Source of the DNA: Chloroflexota bacterium
GTDB lineage: Bacteria > Chloroflexota > Anaerolineae > Anaerolineales > Villigracilaceae
NCBI GenBank assembly: GCA_024434165.1
Contig: QMIW01000001.1
Span: 62,001 to 126,000 of the forward strand
Direction of reading: 5' to 3'
Length of the DNA: 64,000 nucleotides
Shown here piece after piece: positions 15,606-25,060 of the stretch. The notes beneath the pieces are model-generated. The model saw only the letters and a list, made by a program, of their open reading frames with translations. It made no database searches and had not been told where the DNA came from. Both the position numbers and the translations under genes were made by a program. Numbering within the stretch: the stretch's first letter is position 1; each line of letters starts with the position of its first letter.

Positions 15606-16784
15606 ATGAAAAGGAATCGCGCCGCTCTTCCAACCTTTGTCCACACTTTTTGGATGCGCATTATCTCAGCACCTGCCGCTCTCAAACTTGTGGGGCTGGC
15701 AGTCCTGCCAGTAGCGACGATTATTATTTCCGCGTGGCTGTACGCGGAATTTTACATATTCAGACCCTTGCGCGCGAGTCCTGATATTACGCTAAACGCC
15801 CAAACCTTGTTTGATCTTTCGTGGCGGGCGTTTCTCTGGCTTGGCTTGGGCGCGTTGATCGGGATCGGCGCCTCCGTCACGCTGACCTGGGTTCTGATCC
15901 GCCAGCTCAGCGGATTGGTCAAAACGATGGGGCGAGTCGAAGCGGACGACCTGACGGCGCGCTCGCCCGTCTGGTCGCAGGATGAAATCGGACAGGTGCA
16001 AGCCGCCTTCAACACAATGGTCAGCGGTCTGCAGCAATCGCGCGATGACTTGATGAAGAATCAGCGCGAACTGGAATCGCTCGATGCCGAGAACAAACGC
16101 CTGATCGAGGAATTGCGGGACAAAGAAACCGAATTGCGGTTTGCCCTGCGCCGCGCGGTGGATGTGCAGGAAGAGGAGCGCAAACGTATCGCCCGCGAAC
16201 TGCATGATGAAATCGGGCAAGCCCTCACGTCCATTTTGATCCGCCTCAAGAGTCTCCAAAACATAACCGACCTGGACGTGATGACCGACCGCCTTGACGG
16301 CATCCGTTACCTTGCATCGCAGACCATCGAAGAAATGCGCCGCCTCTCCATGGACCTGCGACCTGCCGCGCTGGACAACTTGGGCATTCTCCCCGCCTTG
16401 CGCTGGCACATCGGGCAAAGTATGGAGCAGAACCAGATCGAGATTCAATTCACCGCACCCGAACGCATGGAACGTCTGCCGCCCGAAGTGGAAATTGTGC
16501 TATACCGTGTCGCGCAGGAGGGACTAAATAACGCCATCCGTCACAGCCAGGCGAAACACATCGAAGTAAAACTGGAGCATACGCCGCTCTTCGTCTGGTT
16601 GAGCGTCAGCGACGACGGGCAGGGCTTTGACGCGGACGGATTGCATCGCGGTTTGGGGCTTGTGGGCATCCGTGAGCGCGTGACTCTACTCAAAGGTAAA
16701 TGTGGAATCGAATCACAGCGCGGTAGCGGGGCGCGGCTGTGGGTGGAGATTCCGCTGACGGAGGCAAATCCCGCCCATGCTTGA
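15606..16784 (+). CDS. NarL-type sensor histidine kinase (first pair)
   Basis: 392 residues. Two membrane helices (LVGLAVLPVATIIISAWLYA and a second near residue 85) flank a short extracytoplasmic loop. A HAMP domain, a coiled coil, a HisKA_3 dimerisation domain with the phospho-acceptor histidine in ARELHDEIGQALTSI, and an HATPase_c domain (SDDGQGFD, GLGLVGIRERV) follow. The sensing loop is short, so the signal may be membrane-based or internal. Its stop overlaps the response regulator start by 8 bases. Lies at the head of the molybdoenzyme island. Confidence 0.93.
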   Translation: MKRNRAALPTFVHTFWMRIISAPAALKLVGLAVLPVATIIISAWLYAEFYIFRPLRASPDITLNAQTLFDLSWRAFLWLGLGALIGIGASVTLTWVLIRQLSGLVKTMGRVEADDLTARSPVWSQDEIGQVQAAFNTMVSGLQQSRDDLMKNQRELESLDAENKRLIEELRDKETELRFALRRAVDVQEEERKRIARELHDEIGQALTSILIRLKSLQNITDLDVMTDRLDGIRYLASQTIEEMRRLSMDLRPAALDNLGILPALRWHIGQSMEQNQIEIQFTAPERMERLPPEVEIVLYRVAQEGLNNAIRHSQAKHIEVKLEHTPLFVWLSVSDDGQGFDADGLHRGLGLVGIRERVTLLKGKCGIESQRGSGARLWVEIPLTEANPAHA

Positions 16785-17418
16785 AAATATCCGCATCCTG
16801 CTCGTGGACGACCATGCCATCATGCGCAGCAGTCTGGGTATGCTGCTTGAGTCTTATGGGGCGCGCATCGTGGGAGAAGCCGCAACGGGAGAAGAAGCCA
16901 TCGCTCAGGCGCAGGCGCTCAAACCCGATGTGATCCTGATGGATATCACCCTGCCTGGTATGGACGGGGTAGAAGCGACGCGACGTATCACGGCGGAATG
17001 GGCGCAGGCGCGAGTTGTAGCGCTGACCATGCACGCCGAAGAGGTGTACCTTTCGCCGTTTCTTGAAGCGGGCGGAGCGGGTTACATCCGCAAATCTGCC
17101 GCCGACCGCGATGTGCTGGACGCCATCCAAAAGGTTGTGCAGGGACAGACGATTCTCGATACCCAAAGCGTGCAGGATTTGTTGAAACATGGCAGGAAAT
17201 CGGCGGACGCGCAAGAGGCTCTGGCGTCCCTTTCGGAGCGCGAGCGGGACGTGCTGGTACGCGTGGTGCGCGGATTCACCAGTTCCGAGATTGGCGAACA
17301 GTTGAACATCAGCCCGCGCACGGTGGATACCTACCGCGCTCGCATCATGCAAAAACTGGGGTTGGAACACCGTCATCAACTGGTGGAGTATGCAGTAAAA
17401 AATCACCTGCTGGATTGA
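16777..17418 (+). CDS. NarL/FixJ-type response regulator (first pair)
   Basis: 213 residues. The receiver domain has the acidic pair (LLVDDHAIMRS), the phospho-acceptor aspartate in DVILMDITLPGMDG, Thr in ALTMHAEE and Lys in YIRKSAAD. The C-terminal LuxR-type helix-turn-helix reads SSEIGEQLNISPRTVDTYRARIMQKLGL. It overlaps its kinase gene and is followed by a terminator, so kinase and regulator form a two-gene operon. The genes just downstream (Mo oxidoreductase onwards) are the obvious candidates for control. Confidence 0.94.
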   Translation: MLENIRILLVDDHAIMRSSLGMLLESYGARIVGEAATGEEAIAQAQALKPDVILMDITLPGMDGVEATRRITAEWAQARVVALTMHAEEVYLSPFLEAGGAGYIRKSAADRDVLDAIQKVVQGQTILDTQSVQDLLKHGRKSADAQEALASLSERERDVLVRVVRGFTSSEIGEQLNISPRTVDTYRARIMQKLGLEHRHQLVEYAVKNHLLD

Positions 17419-17442
17419 GATTGATTCCTGCTTTGAAGAATT

Positions 17443-17474
17443 ACGTCCCGAAGGCTTCAACACCTTCGGGACGT
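17443..17474 (+). terminator. Rho-independent terminator after the first response regulator
   Basis: A perfect 12-bp stem (ACGTCCCGAAGG with its complement) with an 8-base loop, followed by TGTTTTT. It separates the two-component operon from the molybdoenzyme gene, which therefore needs its own promoter. Confidence 0.85.
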
Positions 17475-17584
17475 TGTTTTTCCTTGTGGTGAAAACCACT
17501 ACGCAATCGCGCATCTTTTTGGACAGACAAAGGCAATTGACTGGAATATCATAAAGGTCGCAAGCCGAGTTTCCAGCTTTTGCC

Positions 17585-20452
17585 ATGCAGCCACAATCTC
17601 CCCTTCAAATCCTTTTCATCGTCCGCCAGCCCAGTCTGCGCGATTCACTGGCGCAGGTCTTAAGCGGATTCGGCTCCGCGCTGCGCTGGACGAGCGCCGC
17701 CACGCCCGCTGACGTGGCACAGGCGTTGGAATCCAAACTGGACTTAATCCTTGCTGACCCGTTTGCGCTGGAACAGGGCGATACCATCGCGTATTACAAG
17801 GCGTTGCGCTGTCGTTTGGGAGCCGCGCCCCTGATTGCCCTGCTCCCCGCCGATACGCCCGAGTACCGTGACGCGGCGGTGCAAATGGGAGCCAACTACA
17901 CGCTCGCATGGAGCGAGACCGCCACCGAGCTGCTGCCCGTCATGGAACGCCTCTTGGGGCGGAAACGGCTGATTACGGGCGTATCGAAGTATATCGAAAA
18001 CGCCGCCAGCCTCAGCGCCCCCGCTGGCGCGCCAGCCTTTGACCCCAGCCTGACCGAGCGCAGCCGCATCAAAATTGAGCGGCTTGCCCAAAAAAGATCC
18101 ATCCCCGAAAACTACAGCCTCCCCCCGATATCCCAATCCACCTTCCTGCGCGGGCTGACCTTTTCCGTCGCCGCGCCGATTTCGCCCGATACCGAGCGCG
18201 TCGTCCGCACCGCCTGCAATCTGAACTGCGGCTCGCATTTCTGCGGATTGAACGCGACCGTGCGTGGCGGGGAGATCGTCAAGATCGAAGCGGCGGATTT
18301 TCCCGACCCGCGCTACCGCCGTTTGTGCATGAAAGGCATTAGCCACGTGCAAATGCAGGCGCATCCAGAACGTCTGCTCACCCCGCTCAAACGCAATGGA
18401 CAGCGCGGACAAGGAGAGTGGGAGTCAATTTCCTGGGAGCAGGCATTGGATGAAATCGCCAAAAAAATGCGCCGCCTGCGGGATGACTTTGGGGCGGAAA
18501 GCCTTGTTTTTCTGCCGTACTCGGGGCAACTCAGCGTGCTGAACGGATTCAATGGAGTCTACCTGCGGCTGGCGGCGGCGCTGGGCGCGTCTGGCACGAG
18601 CCTGCGCGAATACGGAATTGACAGCGCCGTCCCGAGCGGAATCGAAGACACGCTCGGAGCGGGGTCAGGCTATTTGGCAAATGACTTTTCGGATCTGCCC
18701 AACTCGCGGCTGATTCTGATCTGGGGCGGCAACCCCGCCCAAAGCCGCATGAACTGGTGGAGTTTCTTCATGGACGCCAAACGGGCGGGTGCGCGGCTGG
18801 TGACGATTGACCCGCGCTTCAGCCTGACCGCCAGCAAAAGCGACGAGTGGCTTCCCATCCGCGCTGGCACGGATTTACATCTGGCGCTTGCCATGCTCAG
18901 GCTGATTATCGAAAACGACTGGATGGACAGGGAATTCGTCCTGCGTCACACCGTCGCGCCGCTGTTGGTGCGCGAAGATAACGGGGAATTTCTCAGGCTG
19001 GAAAATGCCTCTCGAAACGGCGACCAACCCCAAAGTCTGGTTTGGGATGCGGAAGCGGGGCGCGCACTTCCCGCCGCGCAGTCGTCATCCCCAGCATTAA
19101 GCGGACGACATGTCGTCGCTGGAATCCCGTGCCGCACGGCTTTCGATTTCCTGCGCGAAATGCTCGCGCCTTACACGCCCGAATTTGCCGCCGAAAAGAC
19201 GGGGCTGGACGCGGTGCAGATTTTACGGCTGACGCGCGAATATGCCACTGTCAAGCCTGCCCGCATCATGACCTTGTACGGCATTGACCGCTGGAATCAC
19301 GGCGCGACCTTCGGGCGGCTAATTGTCACGCTGGCGGCGTTTACAGGCAATTTGGGGGTTCACGGCGGCGGCGTGGGCGTGGACGGCTCGCGCGAAGCGA
19401 CCCTACCCGCCAGTGATTTCCCCACGCCCAACGGGAAGAGTCATCGCCCTATCAACCCGCTGCTGCTCCCCGAACAGATTATTTCCGAACAGCCGCATCC
19501 CATCAAGTCCGTCTTCGTGGCGTTCGGCAACTGGATCAACCAACTGCCCGACCAGAACCGCTTATTGCACGAAGCCCTGCCCAAACTGGAATTACTGGTG
19601 GTGGCGGATCATTTTATGACCGAGACAGCGCGTTTCGCCGACTACGTTTTGCCCGCCGCGACTTTCTTTGAGCGGGAAGACATGGTGAAGGGACCTGGAC
19701 CCTACATCCAATACCAGCCCGCCATCGTCGCGCCGCGCGGCGAATGCCGCTCCGATTTCGAGATTGCGGCGGAGTTGGCGAAGCGGCTGGGCTGCGGGGA
19801 CGCTTTCGAAAAGCCGCCGCGCGAATATCTGGTGGAGGTTCTGGCTCGCAACGAAGATACCCGTGCCATTGCGCTGGATGAGTTAATCGCGCAAGGCGTG
19901 ATGAAACGCCGCCTGCCTCTGGACTGGGAAGTGATGCACCGCGATTTGCATTTCCACACCCCCAGCGGGCGTGTGGAATTTTACGTCGAGCGGCTGCTGC
20001 CTTTCGGACGCGCCCTGCCCAAGTACGAACCGCCGCTGGAAGCCTTTCCAGGGAACGAACTTTCGCCGCGTTACCCGCTGGTCTGCCTGACGGAACACAG
20101 CCGTTACCGCGTCCATTCCACCTTTAGCAATGCGCCCTGGTTGCGCGAAATCGAAACCGAACCCCGCGCCGCTGTCCATCCGCTCGAATCGGAACGGCGC
20201 GGCATCGTCGAGCGCGATTGGGTTCGCATCTACAACGGGCGCGGGCACGTCACCCTGCGCGTCCACCTAAGTCAAGCCGTGCCGCCTGGAACAGTTTATC
20301 TCAGCCAGGGCTGGCAATCTGTGGATTTTCAGAATGGGCATGCCCAATCGCTCACGCACGCGCGCGGCAACGCCGCCAACGCTTTCGGCGAAAACAGTTC
20401 CTTCTCCGACGTGTTGGTGGAGATGGAGAAAACAGGGGAGAGCCTGCCATGA
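17585..20452 (+). CDS. Mo-bisPGD oxidoreductase (DMSO reductase family) with N-terminal receiver-like domain
   Basis: 955 residues. Residues 1-125 look like a degenerate response-regulator receiver: alternating strands and helices, an aspartate at the phospho-site position (LDLILADPFAL), but no acidic pair after strand 1 and no conserved lysine. From about residue 205 a molybdopterin oxidoreductase follows. The 4Fe-4S cysteines are CNLNCGSHFC plus a Cys in RRLCMKG, GGNPAQSRMNWW lies in the cofactor region, and the C-terminus is a molydopterin dinucleotide-binding domain. A serine in YGIDSAVP sits where DMSO reductases place the Mo ligand. No twin-arginine signal is seen, so it is probably cytoplasmic. 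It overlaps the FeS subunit gene by four bases. Electron acceptor or donor unknown. Confidence 0.9.
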   Translation: MQPQSPLQILFIVRQPSLRDSLAQVLSGFGSALRWTSAATPADVAQALESKLDLILADPFALEQGDTIAYYKALRCRLGAAPLIALLPADTPEYRDAAVQMGANYTLAWSETATELLPVMERLLGRKRLITGVSKYIENAASLSAPAGAPAFDPSLTERSRIKIERLAQKRSIPENYSLPPISQSTFLRGLTFSVAAPISPDTERVVRTACNLNCGSHFCGLNATVRGGEIVKIEAADFPDPRYRRLCMKGISHVQMQAHPERLLTPLKRNGQRGQGEWESISWEQALDEIAKKMRRLRDDFGAESLVFLPYSGQLSVLNGFNGVYLRLAAALGASGTSLREYGIDSAVPSGIEDTLGAGSGYLANDFSDLPNSRLILIWGGNPAQSRMNWWSFFMDAKRAGARLVTIDPRFSLTASKSDEWLPIRAGTDLHLALAMLRLIIENDWMDREFVLRHTVAPLLVREDNGEFLRLENASRNGDQPQSLVWDAEAGRALPAAQSSSPALSGRHVVAGIPCRTAFDFLREMLAPYTPEFAAEKTGLDAVQILRLTREYATVKPARIMTLYGIDRWNHGATFGRLIVTLAAFTGNLGVHGGGVGVDGSREATLPASDFPTPNGKSHRPINPLLLPEQIISEQPHPIKSVFVAFGNWINQLPDQNRLLHEALPKLELLVVADHFMTETARFADYVLPAATFFEREDMVKGPGPYIQYQPAIVAPRGECRSDFEIAAELAKRLGCGDAFEKPPREYLVEVLARNEDTRAIALDELIAQGVMKRRLPLDWEVMHRDLHFHTPSGRVEFYVERLLPFGRALPKYEPPLEAFPGNELSPRYPLVCLTEHSRYRVHSTFSNAPWLREIETEPRAAVHPLESERRGIVERDWVRIYNGRGHVTLRVHLSQAVPPGTVYLSQGWQSVDFQNGHAQSLTHARGNAANAFGENSSFSDVLVEMEKTGESLP

Positions 20453-21069
20453 CAAAGCGCCTGGTGATGGTCATTGACCTGCAAGCCTGCACGGGATGCA
20501 ACACCTGCTCGGTGGCGTGCAAACAGGAGAATAACCTACCCGACGGCGTGTGGTGGACTCAGGTGGTCACGCTGGGCGACAACGGCAATGATTCGCCTGC
20601 GGGCGAATACCCGAATTTGTTCATGGATTATCTGCCGCTGGGCTGCCAGCACTGCGTCAACGCGCCCTGTGTGGAAGTCTGCCCGTCGGGCGCAACGGCA
20701 CAAACCGAAGACGGGCTGGTCATTCAAGACCCCACCCAATGCGGCGGCTGCCGCTACTGTATGCTGGTCTGTCCCTACACGGGTGTGCGCGTCTTCGCGG
20801 GCGAAACCCTGCGCTACTCTCTGCCCTTCCCGACGGGCGACAACCCAATGATTCATCGTCCATTCACGGTGGAGAAGTGCAATTTCTGCGCCCACCGCCT
20901 CAAGCGCGGACTACTCCCCGCCTGCGTGGATTCCTGCCCGATGGTGGCGCGTACCTTCGGCGATTTGGGCGACCCAAACAGCGAAGTTTCCAAACTGTTG
21001 CGCGAACGTCCGCATTTTCAACTGCTGGTGGAAAAAGGCGCCGACCCCTCCACCTTTTACCTGACCTGA
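20449..21069 (+). CDS. Four-cluster FeS electron-transfer subunit (DmsB/PsrB type)
   Basis: 206 residues from the ATG that overlaps the preceding stop (ATGA); the open frame extends upstream but without homology. Four cysteine groups are visible: CTGCNTCSVAC, CQHCVNAPCVEVCP, CGGCRYCMLVCP and CNFC with CVDSCP. This is the NrfC/PsrB/DmsB family that passes electrons between a quinone-linked anchor or another carrier and the Mo subunit. No anchor gene follows here, unlike the second enzyme set at 29-33 kb, so its redox partner is unknown. Confidence 0.93.
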   Translation: MTKRLVMVIDLQACTGCNTCSVACKQENNLPDGVWWTQVVTLGDNGNDSPAGEYPNLFMDYLPLGCQHCVNAPCVEVCPSGATAQTEDGLVIQDPTQCGGCRYCMLVCPYTGVRVFAGETLRYSLPFPTGDNPMIHRPFTVEKCNFCAHRLKRGLLPACVDSCPMVARTFGDLGDPNSEVSKLLRERPHFQLLVEKGADPSTFYLT

Positions 21070-21072
21070 ACC

Positions 21073-21771
21073 ATGCTGAACCCTGTCTCCGTTTCTGACC
21101 CTTTCCAAAACGCCTTTGGCATCCTCACACAGGTTGCCAGGGATCGCGGCTGCGTCTATCGCTGGCTGGCGCTTGGGTTTTACGCGCCCGATGAAGAATT
21201 GCTTCGGTCACTGCGGGAAGGGTTGCTGAAACAGGAATTGACTCAGGCAACCTACTGGCTCGGCATGGATCAGCGTCCACTGTCGGATTGTTTAAATGAA
21301 GTGAACGCCTATGCTAACGCCAGCCTGCCTGAATTGCAGGCTGCCTACGAAGCGCTCTTCGGCAAGAACGTCTCGCGCATTGCCGCCCGCGAATCCGCCT
21401 ATTTGTGGCGCTCGGTCACGCACCCTGCGGACGCAGCGGGAGAGTTGGACCGCGCCCTCATCAACATCTACAGGCAATACGGACTTAAACCGCAAACAGG
21501 CGCGGAAGACAGCCTGCCCGTTCAACTGGAATTTATCGCCTACCTCTGCCAGTTGGAGACCCAAGCCTGGCAGGCGGGGACTTCCCAAACCGCCCGCGAA
21601 CTGCGCCGTCAGGAACGCGCCTTCCTCACCGACCACTTGGGACGCTGGCTGCCCGAATTTTGTCAGCGCGTGGAGGAAAGGGCATTGCCATCCTTTTATA
21701 CAGCATTATCCGCGTTCGCCTTCCGATGGACGAAACTGGAATACGGACCTGGATATTCCTCTTTGAGTTAA
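21073..21771 (+). CDS. TorD/DmsD-type molybdoenzyme chaperone (first copy)
   Basis: 232 residues, almost entirely helical. The central region has features of the TorD family: YEALFGKNVSRIAARESAYLW and later LPVQLEFIAYLCQLE. These chaperones bind apo-molybdoenzymes and hold them until the cofactor is inserted. It starts 3 bases after the FeS subunit gene. As the neighbouring Mo enzyme lacks a Tat signal, this copy would serve folding and cofactor insertion rather than export proofreading. Confidence 0.85.
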   Translation: MLNPVSVSDPFQNAFGILTQVARDRGCVYRWLALGFYAPDEELLRSLREGLLKQELTQATYWLGMDQRPLSDCLNEVNAYANASLPELQAAYEALFGKNVSRIAARESAYLWRSVTHPADAAGELDRALINIYRQYGLKPQTGAEDSLPVQLEFIAYLCQLETQAWQAGTSQTARELRRQERAFLTDHLGRWLPEFCQRVEERALPSFYTALSAFAFRWTKLEYGPGYSSLS

Positions 21772-21772
21772 C

Positions 21773-23692
21773 ATGCCTGCCATTTACTTCATCTACGGTC
21801 TCGCATTTTTCAGCCTCGGCATGGTCATCTGGGTGGAGAAGCGCCACGCCAGTGACCTGCCGCTGGCGCACCAACTTCCCTGGCTGGCGGCGTTTGCATT
21901 TACTCACAGTCTGGTGGAGTGGCTGGAGATGTTTGTCATGCTCCAGCCCCTACACACTCCGCATGCCGCGCTGGATATCGCCCATGCCGCGCTCTTGCCG
22001 CTCTCCAGCCTGTTCCTGGTTCGCTTCGGCATCGGTCTGATTAATGAAGCAGGTCCCCTGCCCGATTGGATGACCCTCGCTCCCGTCGTCCTGATCGTGC
22101 CGCTGGGTCTGTTACTCGGCTTTGCCCTCATCGTCATCCTCAGTTCAAATTCCACACTGCTGATGGCGGAAATTTGGTCGCGCTATCTCCTTTATTTCCC
22201 TGGCAACCTGTTGGCGGGGTTTGGCTTTCTCAGGCAGTCGCGCCACATTCGAGATTCATATCCTGTACAGGCTTCGCGTTTTCTCAAATTCATATCCACC
22301 GCCTTCTTTATCAACGCCGTCGCAGCGGGGTTGATTCCCCCCGCTGGAACGGGGGGACTGCCCGCCCTAATCAACGAAGAAAGTTTCCTCACCCTTGCCG
22401 GACATCCCGTTCAAATCTGGCGGGCTGTCATGGCGGTTGCCATTGCCCTGTTGTTCGTGGGCGTGCTGCGAATTTTCGAGTTCGAGCGCAGCCGCAAGGT
22501 GACGGAACTCGAAAACCAAAAAGAAGAGGCCCAACGCGCCACTCTCTCCGCCCAGACTCAAGCGCTCCAAACATCCGAAGCCTGGACCGACTCGCTGGTG
22601 GACATTAGCCGCCGCATCGCCAATCTCGAGGATGTAGACTCAATTCTTCGCGTTATCACACACAGCGCCCGCTGCCTGCTGCAAGCGGATATTGCCGCCC
22701 TGGCATTATGGAACGAAGATCTGACCGCGCTGGAGATTCGCTGTGCCGCCCTGCCCGAAGGCGCGCCGCCCAGGAATTTCGGCAGGGTTGAAACGCCCCT
22801 CCTATTGACCGCCGCCCGAAAAGCCGACCCCAGCCTCTTCCCGCAGAACTTCGCTTCTTCTCTGGACTTTTGGGATTGTCCCGCCCTCGAACGGGAAATC
22901 CGCGCCGCCGCCTTTGTGCCGCTTCGCCTGGATGCCCAACCCATCGGCGTTTTCTGGGTCGGCAGGGAAGCAGGCTCCATCTTCTCCACAGGCGACCTGC
23001 TGGGGCTGGAGCGTCTCGCCGCCCAGACCGTCATCGCTCTCGAACACGCCATGATGACCTCCCGCCTGCAATCCCTGGCAACGATGGAAGAACGCGGACG
23101 CATTGCCCGCGAAATGCACGATGGGCTGGCGCAGGTACTGGGCTATGTCGGTATGGAACTCCAAACCATCGAAGCCCTGACGCATGCCCAGAATCAAGAA
23201 GCGGTTCTGTCCGAACTCCAGCAGGCACAGCGCAGCGTCCAACTCGCCCAAGCGGACGTGCGCGAAAACATCCTCAGCCTGCGTACCACTCTGTCCAACG
23301 AAAAGGGCTTGCTCCCCGCTTTGCGCGAATACATCGAAGAGTTTGGTGTGCAAACGGGCATCCAAATGCAATTCCAATGTGGGCTGACCAGCGACCCCGC
23401 CCTATCTCCGCTGGCGGAGGCCCAGCTGACGCGCATCATTCAGGAAGCCCTCACGAACGTCCGCAAACACGCCCGCGCCGAACACGCCCAAGTGCAGATT
23501 GCCCAGCGCAACGGTTCCCTGCGCGTTATCGTCAGCGACGACGGCATCGGCTTCGAGTGCGCTTCCAAGCCTGGGCATTACGGACTGGTCACCATGCGCG
23601 AGCGCGCGGAATCAGCAGGCGGCGGATTGATTGTCACCTCGCAGCCAGGTACAGGCACCAGCGTCGAAACCTGGTTGCCTGTGCTGAAATAG
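21773..23692 (+). CDS. Multi-TM GAF sensor histidine kinase, NarL type (second pair)
   Basis: 639 residues. The N-terminal 240 residues contain about seven hydrophobic helices, starting MPAIYFIYGLAFFSLGMVIW. A coiled coil, a GAF domain (about 275-430), HisKA_3 with the acceptor histidine in GRIAREMHDGLAQVLGYV, and an HATPase domain (SDDGIGFE) follow. Such membrane-embedded N-termini may sense quinones or lipophilic ligands, but nothing here shows the ligand. It begins one base after the chaperone stop, so kinase and oxidoreductase are co-transcribed. Confidence 0.92.
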   Translation: MPAIYFIYGLAFFSLGMVIWVEKRHASDLPLAHQLPWLAAFAFTHSLVEWLEMFVMLQPLHTPHAALDIAHAALLPLSSLFLVRFGIGLINEAGPLPDWMTLAPVVLIVPLGLLLGFALIVILSSNSTLLMAEIWSRYLLYFPGNLLAGFGFLRQSRHIRDSYPVQASRFLKFISTAFFINAVAAGLIPPAGTGGLPALINEESFLTLAGHPVQIWRAVMAVAIALLFVGVLRIFEFERSRKVTELENQKEEAQRATLSAQTQALQTSEAWTDSLVDISRRIANLEDVDSILRVITHSARCLLQADIAALALWNEDLTALEIRCAALPEGAPPRNFGRVETPLLLTAARKADPSLFPQNFASSLDFWDCPALEREIRAAAFVPLRLDAQPIGVFWVGREAGSIFSTGDLLGLERLAAQTVIALEHAMMTSRLQSLATMEERGRIAREMHDGLAQVLGYVGMELQTIEALTHAQNQEAVLSELQQAQRSVQLAQADVRENILSLRTTLSNEKGLLPALREYIEEFGVQTGIQMQFQCGLTSDPALSPLAEAQLTRIIQEALTNVRKHARAEHAQVQIAQRNGSLRVIVSDDGIGFECASKPGHYGLVTMRERAESAGGGLIVTSQPGTGTSVETWLPVLK

Positions 23693-23706
23693 ATAAAGGA
23701 GTATGA

Positions 23707-24363
23707 ATGAATCCCCTCAAAACCCTGATCGTAGATGATCATGCCCTCTTTCGGCAGGGACTCATCAGCCTGATGAAGACACGCCCCGATCTGGTGCAAG
23801 TCATTGGCGAAGCCTCCAGTGGAGCGCAGGCGGTGCAACTCGCCGCCAAAATGCGCCCTGACCTGGCGCTGCTCGATATTTACATGCCCGAAGGGGACGG
23901 GCTTCACGCCGCGCGCGAGATTCGCAAAATCTCACCCGAAACCGCCATCGTCATCCTGACCTCTTCCGAGCAGGACGAACATCTGCGTGAGGCATTTCGG
24001 CTGGGCGCAGCGGGCTACCTGCTAAAAGACCTCAACGCCAACGAGTTGTTCGACCTGCTGGCGGGCGTGACCAGCGGCGAACCCGTCATCACCCGCGCCA
24101 TGGCAGCCCGCCTGCTCAAACAGACTCTCTACATGCCCGAAAAATCGCGGCCGCATCTTGAAACGCTGACCGAGCGCGAAGTCGAAGTGTTGAGACTGGT
24201 GGCACAGGGCGAGAGCAACCCGCACATCGCCGAAACGCTGTGCATCACGGTTAACACCGTCAAGACTCATCTGAAAAACATCCTGGCGAAACTGCAATTG
24301 GAAAACCGCACCCAGGTCGCGGCGTACGCAGCGCAAAACGGATTTATTTCACAGACTGATTAA
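23707..24363 (+). CDS. NarL/FixJ-type response regulator (second pair)
   Basis: 218 residues. Receiver: LIVDDHALFRQG, phospho-acceptor Asp in LALLDIYMPEGDG, Thr/Ser in ILTSSEQDE, Lys in YLLKDLNA. LuxR-type DNA-binding domain: ESNPHIAETLCITVNTVKTHLKNIL. It lies 14 bases after its kinase and 10 before the next chaperone gene, inside the molybdoenzyme operon, so autoregulation of the whole operon is plausible. Confidence 0.94.
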   Translation: MNPLKTLIVDDHALFRQGLISLMKTRPDLVQVIGEASSGAQAVQLAAKMRPDLALLDIYMPEGDGLHAAREIRKISPETAIVILTSSEQDEHLREAFRLGAAGYLLKDLNANELFDLLAGVTSGEPVITRAMAARLLKQTLYMPEKSRPHLETLTEREVEVLRLVAQGESNPHIAETLCITVNTVKTHLKNILAKLQLENRTQVAAYAAQNGFISQTD

Positions 24364-24373
24364 GGAGACTCAA

Positions 24374-25054
24374 GTGACCACACCCACCACCCTCGATTGG
24401 ACAGAAACTCTGACAGGCGAAATGCTCTTATTCGGCTTGCTGGGGCGCGCATTCCAAAACTACCCCGCCGCCGAAGAACGTCCCTGGCTGCAAACACTCG
24501 TAGACGAAGAGATGTTTGAGGAAGCGCCCTTCGCCGCCTCACAGCCTGACGTGATCGAAGGCTTGCGGCTTTTGCAGGAATGGAGCCGCGCAGGTTTGAG
24601 CGACTCCGCTTGTGAAGACCTGCAGAGCGACTACACCCACACCTTCATCGGTCCTGACAAGGTGCGAGTCGCCCTGTGGGAATCGGTATATTTCAGCAAG
24701 GAACGCCTCACCTTTCAGGAACAAACCCTAGGCGTGCGCGGCTGGTATCGCCGCTTCGGCTTGCAGGCGGAACGCATCTACCACGAACCCGACGACCACA
24801 TCGGTCTCGAACTGGCGTTCCTCGCCCTTCTGGCGCAGCGCGGCATCTCCGCGCTGGAGCGGGGCGAACAGGACGAATTCAACCAACTCCTGCGCGCCCA
24901 GCGCGAATTTTTCGACCAGCATCCCAACCAGTGGGCTACCACATTCTGCGAAGGTGTCCTCGAACACGCCCGCACGCCCTTCTACAAAGGACTGGCGCTG
25001 CTGACGCGTGGCGCATTGATCGAACTGGCGGAAATCCTTCCCAACGGGAGATAA
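24374..25054 (+). CDS. TorD-type molybdoenzyme chaperone (second copy)
   Basis: 226 residues. The TorD core is clear: QSDYTHTFIGPDKVRVALWESVYF and the hinge-like EPDDHIGLELAFLALLAQRG. The start is GTG with AAGGAG seven bases upstream. It is quite different from the first copy at 21 kb; two chaperones match the two Mo oxidoreductases in the island, and this one may serve the Tat-exported enzyme at 29 kb. That pairing is inference. Confidence 0.9.
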   Translation: MTTPTTLDWTETLTGEMLLFGLLGRAFQNYPAAEERPWLQTLVDEEMFEEAPFAASQPDVIEGLRLLQEWSRAGLSDSACEDLQSDYTHTFIGPDKVRVALWESVYFSKERLTFQEQTLGVRGWYRRFGLQAERIYHEPDDHIGLELAFLALLAQRGISALERGEQDEFNQLLRAQREFFDQHPNQWATTFCEGVLEHARTPFYKGLALLTRGALIELAEILPNGR

Positions 25055-25060
25055 TAGCCT

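Noticed and set aside
17521-17584. FNR/CRP-like site upstream of the first Mo oxidoreductase (TTGAC near ATATCA)
   Set aside because: The half-sites do not form a symmetric box with the right spacing.
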